Assembly: GCA_029961685.1 (NCBI GenBank) | Contig: JARWKL010000008.1 | Location: 23,221,981-23,285,980 of the forward strand | Reading direction: 5' to 3' | DNA: 64,000 nt | Origin: Aristolochia californica | Taxonomy: Eukaryota; Streptophyta; Magnoliopsida; Piperales; Aristolochiaceae | Shown here: positions 57,941 to 64,000 of the stretch, one piece after another | Position numbering within the stretch: position 1 is the first letter of the stretch | Layout: each line of letters opens with the position of its first letter | The notes under the pieces: model-generated | What the model saw: only the letters and a program-made list of their open reading frames with translations | The model's database searches: none | What the model was told of the DNA's origin: nothing | Made by a program: the position numbers and the translations under genes

Positions 57941-60900
57941 ATGATGCTTACACCCATACATATTACTAGTCCAGATCCACAACCATTTATCATGGATCGT
58001 GAAACCATTAAAGCTGAATTTTCATCCCAACAATCTAGGTTTCAAAAGATGGTTTTATGAAATCTATGGGGATGCACAACACATCACTTTCTCAAAGGAA
58101 TTTTATCTTTATTTGGAAACAAATAGGGTTATTATGTCTTTTGTTGATTGGTTTATGCTTTATAGATTGAAGCAGAAGTAATCCTTAGCTTCCACACCAG
58201 AACCAACTCTTTCAACCTTAACGAAAGATTGGCAGCTTCAATCTGGAATCAAAGTCAAATCCGTCCATCCTCCGACTGATCCTTTGAACCTTGAATTTCC
58301 AAGCACTTCGGCAGACCAACCTAAGAATTCTATCGAAGCTGTCGATTTTGTAAATCCAGATGCCATTGTTCAGCCATTGAATCTGATAAAGCGACAAAAC
58401 AATTACACCAATCTGAATCTTCAAACTATTAGTCATCAACTAAATACAATTGAAGATTCTATTGAGAAATGGCATCCTAGAAATACTTTTCCTACCGAAC
58501 CATTATCAAAGAAATTACCTTTAATTAGAGATAATAAACCCATAATAAAACCCCCAGTTCCCATTAAGAAATTTAAAGTGGATAATAATATAAACTTGTT
58601 TCTGAATTATTATCTAGAATGCAAGATCTTAAACTTACTTCTATTGACGACAAAGGTAAACTTAATTCACTTGAGTCATTAGAAGCCAAAGCTTTGATTG
58701 AAGTTAAGTTTAAGGCAGCAGAAGAAAAAGTAAAGAATAAATCTCATTATCTCAAAGGTCTTAATGTTCTCAATGAACAAGATTTGGATGATGAAGCTTT
58801 ATCTTTTACATCTTCTTCTGTTTCAGGAGCTATTTCTCTTACATTGTTGTCTGATGTAGACTCTGAATCTGCACAGTTCGGATTAGCCAATATCAGTCAC
58901 ACTGAAAATATATTTCAGGAAATGATAGAACAACCGGGTATTCACAAATTAGATTATACCAAAAAATCTACTCAACGATGGGATATGAACCATAAAATCT
59001 ATTACCATAGGCCTACACCTCAGGACCTATTGTATGAAGAAAATGTTTATATCGATCAAAAAGCTTATGATGGTCGATCAATATATGAATGAATTTTAGA
59101 TGGTTTATCTTAATACCAAATCTTCGAATCACGTCGAAGAATGTTAATGTACTATAACATTTGTTGGCAACATAAAAATACAGATCAATGTATTCTCGAA
59201 ATGCTTACTGCAGAGTTCTTAGGAGCTCAGAAAGGTTGGTGGGAAAACGTTCTCACTACAGATCAACAACAGGAAATTTATAATTCTAAAAAGATTATTA
59301 AAACTGAATCAGGACAAGCCTATTTTGGTGAGGATGATACAGTTTACACCTTAATTTCCTGTATCTTACATCATTTTGTAGAAAATTTAACCTCCCAAAC
59401 TGATAAGGGAAGAGAGGTTTTGCAAAATCTTAGATTCAGAACACTTAACCATTTTAGATGGTTTAAAGATGTTTTCCTTTCTAAGTTTATGCAAAGACCT
59501 GATGCTAACAATGAATATTGGAAAGCCAAATTCATTGATGGATTACCAACTCTTTTTGCAAGCAAGGTCAGAAAGAGGTTCAGTAATGAGGTAGGAATTA
59601 TCAACTTCCATCAATATACATATGGTGTCCTTATAAGTGCAATTATTCAGGAAGGTTTGACCCTATGTAATGATTTAAAGCTCCAATCCCAGCTTAAGAA
59701 ACAAAATCTTACTGGGAAAAGAGATCTAGGTGAATTATGTGACCAATTTGCTGGTGACACAGGACCACTACCTTCCGATCAAAGGAAAGGAAAAGGCAAA
59801 GTCTCTCATGATAGGAGACAAGTTCCCTTTTCTCATCAGAGTAGGAGATATCCGAAAAGACAGTCTCATAAAAAGACAAGTCATGAACCTTGGAGACCTC
59901 CTCCATTGAGACTCCTCCTAGAAGGAATCTTCTAGAAAAAAAGAAAATGGTTTGTTATAAATGTGATAAATTAGGCCACTATTCCAATAGATGCAAAACA
60001 AAAGAAAAAAATTAACCAATTCAAAATAGATGAAGGATTAAGACTTCAGTTGGCTAAAATTCTTTTGAATTTTGATTCAGGGGATGATATTGATTATGCA
60101 TCATCCAGCCAATCAGAAGAACAAGATTGTAGTTGTTCACATCTTCAATTTGTGGCCAAAATGCATAAGATTAATGTTCTTATAATTGATCAACAACAAA
60201 TTCTAGAGAACATTGATCAAGAGGAAGATCCTCATAGAAAAAGATATTTAATAAATGAATATCTTGCACAAGCTTCAAAGAGTACCCAAGGTATAAAACC
60301 TTATTCTTTGAAAGAAATTGTTGGTCGTTATGAATAATCTACTTCTTCAAAACAACCTATCTCTCTAAATGCTTTACAGGGAGAGATTAAAGAAATCAAG
60401 CTAGAATTAAAAGAATTAAAAATCTTTATATGAAAAGCTTGAAACGAAAAATTGAAAAACAAGAAATACAATATTATGATGTTTTTCTTAATCAAATTAC
60501 TATGGTCACTCATCAAAAGTGGCATACCAAAATTAATTTGGTTATCGACCAGAATTTTGTCATTCCCCATTTGATAGCTCTGATAGATAGTGGAGCAGAT
60601 TTAAACTGCATCCAAGAAGGGTTAATTCCTACCCAGTATTATGAAAAAGCTACCCAATCTTTGGCCAATGCAAATGGCAAAATAATGAAAATAAAATATA
60701 AATTAAATAATGCCTCTATATGCACTAATGATTAGTGCATAACTACAGAAATTCTGTTAGTTAAAGATATGACTCAGCAGGTCATATTAGGCACTCCATT
60801 TTTGGAAAAAATTATGCCAATCAAAGGCATTGATAACCAAGGAATCCTTGGAGAGGTTAATAACAAACCTATTTATTTCTCTTTCAAATCTCAACCTCAA

Positions 60901-62458
60901 GTTAGTTTTATCAATGAGATTTCTGAATTGAGAAATGTTAAAAAACAACAACTTAGTTTCCTTCATAAAGAAATTCAATTTCTTACTTTGGAACAACAAT
61001 TGGAAACTATAGAAGTTGAAGAGAAAATCTAGAATCTTCAAAAATCATTTTATTATGAAATTAGTTGTGACATTCCTACAGCCTTTTGGGATAGACATAA
61101 ATATATTATGTCTGTACCCTATGTTGATGGGTTCAATGAAAGGACCATTCCTACCAAAGCAAGGCCTAGCCATATGAAACATAATCTTCTAGACTTATGC
61201 AAAAAGGAAATCCAATGTTTATTGGATAAGAAATTAATTCAAAAATCTTACTCCCCATGGAGTTGTACTGCTTTTTATGTCAATAAAAATGCAGAGAAGG
61301 AAAGTGGTGTTCCCAGATTAGTGGTTAATTATAAACCACTCAATGATTGTTTGAAATGGATCAGGTATCCTTTTCCAAACAAAAAAGATTTGTTAGACAA
61401 ATTTTTTTCTGCTAAAATATTTTCTAAATTTGATTTGAAATCTTGATATTGGCAAATTCAAATCAATGAAAAGGATAAATATAAAACTGCATTCACAGTC
61501 CCTTTTGGTTATTTTGAATGGAATGTTATGCCTTTTGGTTTGAAGAATGCTCCATCTGAATTTCAGAATATCATGAATGATATCTTTGCTCCGTATTTTG
61601 AATTTATAATTGTTTATATTGATGATATCCTTTTTATATTTAGAATCAATTGATGCTCATTTTAAGCATTTAAATGTTTTCAAAACAATTATTAGAAAAC
61701 GTGGGTTGATGATATCGACACCAAAAATGAAATTGTTTCAAACCTCTGTTCGATTTTTAGGTCATAATATTCACAAGAGAAAAATAGTTCCCATTGCTAG
61801 AAGTATTGAGTTTGCTTCCAAATTTCTAGATGAATTATTGGAAAAAACTCAACTTTAGAGATTTTTAGGAAGTCTCAATTATATTGCTGGTTATTATCCA
61901 AACCTTATGCAAGACTCAACAATATTACATAAAAGACTTAGAAAGAATCCTGAGCCATGGACTCCTCAATGTACACAGGCAGTCCAAGTCATAAATAGGA
62001 AGGTTAGACAATTACCTGGTCTTAACCTAACCAATCCTTCTTATCTGAAGGTTGTTGAGACAGATGCCTCTCATATTGGATATGGTGGCATACTAAAATA
62101 AGTTAATCTAGCTGGTAAAGAAGAACTTGTCAAATTTACCTTTGGTAATTGGCATGATGCACAAATTAATTATTCTACTGTGAAGCAAGAAATTCTTGCA
62201 ATAATTAAGTGCATTCATAAATTCTAGGATGATTTATTAAATAAAAAATTTCTTTTAAGAGTTGATTATTATGTAGCCAAATCAATTCTTAAGAAGGATG
62301 AGAAGAATCTTACTTCCAAACAAATATTTGCCAGATGGTAGGCAGAATTAAGTGCCTTTGATTTTGATATTGAACATATTAAAGGAGAATTAAACTCCCC
62401 ACTTGATTTTCTAACCCGTGAATTTCTTCAGGGTTCTAATCATGGTTTACTCCGGTAG
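57941..62458 (+). pseudogene. Pararetrovirus C ORF2 polyprotein: coat, protease, RT, RNase H (broken)
   Basis: The ATG at 57941 follows the ORF1 stop by two bases. The frame shifts within the first 25 codons. Coat N-region 57999-58682, linker 58619-58920, capsid core 58990-59290 (YHRPTPQDLLYEEN), capsid C-region to 59900. Intact CCHC knuckle CYKCDKLGHYSNRC at about 59951-59992. Aspartic protease 60540-60980 (ALIDSGADLNC). RT starts near 61200, with WSCTAFYVNK, RLVVNYKPLND, FSKFDLKS, MPFGLKNAPSEFQ and catalytic YIDDILF. RNase H 62050-62440 has ETDASHIGYGG, Glu in KQEILAI, and a final Asp in SPLDFLTRE. Stops include 61447, 61858 and 62101, with frame changes near 58610, 60420 and 61635. Type: reverse-transcribing Caulimoviridae; it cannot be expressed intact. 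Confidence 0.92.
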
Positions 62459-63592
62459 GGGTAACCCACTCCCAATGAGAGGAAGTGGTTCACAATCCAG
62501 AGGTTGAGGCCAAAAGAATCAAGGAAGAGGAAATTCCTTCGACAATAAGGGAAAATCCCTTGTCATATAAAGAGACACTTGAATCAGAACCACAGTATAT
62601 TACTCTTCTGGAGTAGGTTGCAGTGCATCATACACTGTTTAATGTGGCTAAATGGGATAGCCCAAGAGCATACAGTAAATGTACTATCCAAAGATTTATG
62701 CATCACTCAACATGGGAAAAATTTGATTTGGCTAAAGCTGCTGCCCTTCCTAATGACAAGGAATTTAATTATTGGGACTATTTGGATCCCTGGTATAATA
62801 CTTTTTATTACCAGAATCCCTCCCATAGACATTCTTGATTCTTCCAGTGGAGTAAGGATGTATATAAAAGGTCATTACCTTTACCCAATTAGGTCTATGC
62901 CTGGTGGATTAAATTTGGACCATCCAGTGAAATATTACCTGAACCCATAAAGGTTCAATTCAATTTATGGACTAAATCCAGTCCTGAGCTTAAAGCTCTG
63001 GGGTTAAGAAGAATACCCAACAATGGTGAACTGTTCATCTTCTTCATGATATTCTCAATACCATGGATTTGGAGATGGGACTGTACCACAGGCATTAATG
63101 AAGAAGGCCTACCTACTTTATTATGAACTTTTCATGTTCGATGGTGGAAGAATTTTTCCAATATTGATACAAAGGTTTCAGAAATAAAGTCTGTTATTCT
63201 CATAAATGAGAACACACTTGGATTATATCAAGTGCTAGAGGTCCATTGTGACCCAAAGAATTTATTCAACAATTTTAAGACTCAATTAAGGAGTATTTAT
63301 CCAAACATTTCAGAAACAGAGTTAATGACAAAACTCTTAGAATCAATGAAAGGTTCTATGGTTAATTTGTGCAATGAAGGCACTCCATCAACCTCTCAGC
63401 CTATTGATGATAATATGTCTATTTCTAAACCATCTTTTGCCGAGGACAGTATTGAAGAAGAAGAAGATGATGATGAGAATCATGCTACTGATTCATTACA
63501 TGACAATTAGCCTATTGAAGATGAGCCTATAATGGCAGATGATATGGAGACTATGATTCATATTTTTGAATCTAAGTCTAAAAATAAATAAT
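62442..63592 (+). pseudogene. Pararetrovirus C ORF3, unknown function, acidic C-terminus
   Basis: The ATG at 62442 overlaps the ORF2 stop (62456-62458) by 17 bases in another frame. The N-terminus is Gly/Arg/Ser-rich with RG and SQSRG motifs and a stop. After a frame change, an open stretch (62623-62838) has WEKFDLAKAAALPNDKEF and WDYLDPWY. The frame then runs to 63592 with stops at about 62839, 62893, 63124 and 63511. 63232-63510 contains LFNNFKTQLRSIYPNISETE and a run of acidic residues. I do not recognise a family. Known caulimovirids have extra ORFs at this place, among them translation transactivators, but no such motif is visible. Confidence 0.6.
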
Positions 63593-64000
63593 TCATATGT
63601 AGGATAAGGATATGTCAGAATCACCGAAGGATTCGTCGGTAGCATCCGTCCAAAAGCCACAGAGAAAATCTTATCCTCTGGCCCACAACTAGCCTATTTG
63701 TCATATCAATCAAGGCACCTACAATATATTTGGTCGGCCATATTCCATTAAGTCATCTCAATGGGAAGCCAAAAGCCGCCGCCTTGCTTATGTCAGAGTT
63801 AATGCTTTGAAGAAAAGAAAGATTCTCTGGGCCCAAGCCCATCAAAGGTCTCTTTCACATCTCAATCATGGAGAAATTGGAGAACAAACTCAAGCTGCCC
63901 TCAATAGTGGAGGTTACATTCAAAGCAATCTCAATAATAGAGATGACTCACCTTAGCCGCTTCAATTATAGCCGCCTCAATTATAGAGGCGTATCAATCA
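63593..64000 (+). other. Pararetrovirus C 3' region before the promoter
   Basis: Collinear with block B 52868-52488, ending just before the place where B has its TATA box. Repeated caattatag motifs and gatgactcacc at 63930-63985 match B. The promoter, PBS and any further unit would lie beyond the window. Confidence 0.65.

Larger units (their letters stand above)
56139..64000 (+). mobile_element. Endogenous pararetrovirus block C (partial unit plus nearly full unit)
   Basis: Head-to-head with block B. The first, partial unit (56139-57897) runs from mid-capsid to protease and is joined at about 57898 to the last codons of ORF1. A second unit follows from ORF2 start through ORF3 (57941-63590) and the 3' region to the window edge. 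It is the most complete copy here and defines the ORF order. Many stops. Confidence 0.9.

Overview
The window is repeat-rich nuclear DNA of a flowering plant, most likely a eudicot; the species cannot be read from it. Introns have plant-type GT/AG borders, the retroelements prime from initiator-Met tRNA (TGGTATCAGAGC), the broken host genes are plant families (CYP76-like P450, Cf/EIX-type LRR receptor-like protein, TIC110), and three blocks of integrated plant pararetrovirus (Caulimoviridae) are present. I found no intact host gene, no tRNA or rRNA gene and no CRISPR array. Nearly every recognisable protein sequence is a transposon, viral or pseudogene remnant.

Layout. 1-2869 (-): pararetrovirus block A, carrying the PBS, leader, movement protein and coat-protein end of the polyprotein. 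2870-6545 (+): 5'-truncated Ty1-copia element 4. 6705-7720: a repeat containing a CACTA transposon end, duplicated at 26865-27890. 7740-10420 (-): LRR receptor-like pseudogene. 11162-13172: degenerate copia element 5. 15866-16300: copia RT scrap with 3' LTR. 17197-22672: a three-level nest, in which a 249-bp TRIM carries copia element 3 in its primer-binding site, and element 3 carries a 317-bp TRIM with identical LTRs in its reverse transcriptase. 22673-28445: mostly gene-free DNA with LTR scraps. 28449-30410 (+): TIC110 pseudogene fragment. 31077-32260 (-): PIF/Harbinger transposase pseudogene. 32983-34533: possible hAT-like element. 34615-48919 (+): CYP76-like P450 pseudogene whose first exon is split by copia element 1 (34953-42276, itself holding a TRIM/LTR cluster) and copia element 2 (42460-47874, TSD tttgt). 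49968-50075: LTR scrap. 50076-56138 (-) and 56139-64000 (+): pararetrovirus blocks B and C, joined head to head.

The viral blocks share one plan: tRNA-Met PBS, leader, ORF1 (movement protein), a conserved TGA-TT-ATG junction, ORF2 (coat, CCHC zinc knuckle, aspartic protease, reverse transcriptase, RNase H) and ORF3 (unknown, acidic C-terminus) overlapping the ORF2 stop. All copies carry stops and frameshifts. B and C are close relatives and A is a second, more diverged lineage. B and C each contain parts of two genome units head to tail with large internal deletions at different places. The genus is unassigned; petuvirus- or florendovirus-like is a guess.

Nothing here works as an operon or pathway. 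The region reads as a record of successive insertions: decayed receptor, TIC110 and P450 copies, older and younger copia elements inside them or each other, TRIMs inside those, and viral integrants interleaved with LTR fragments.
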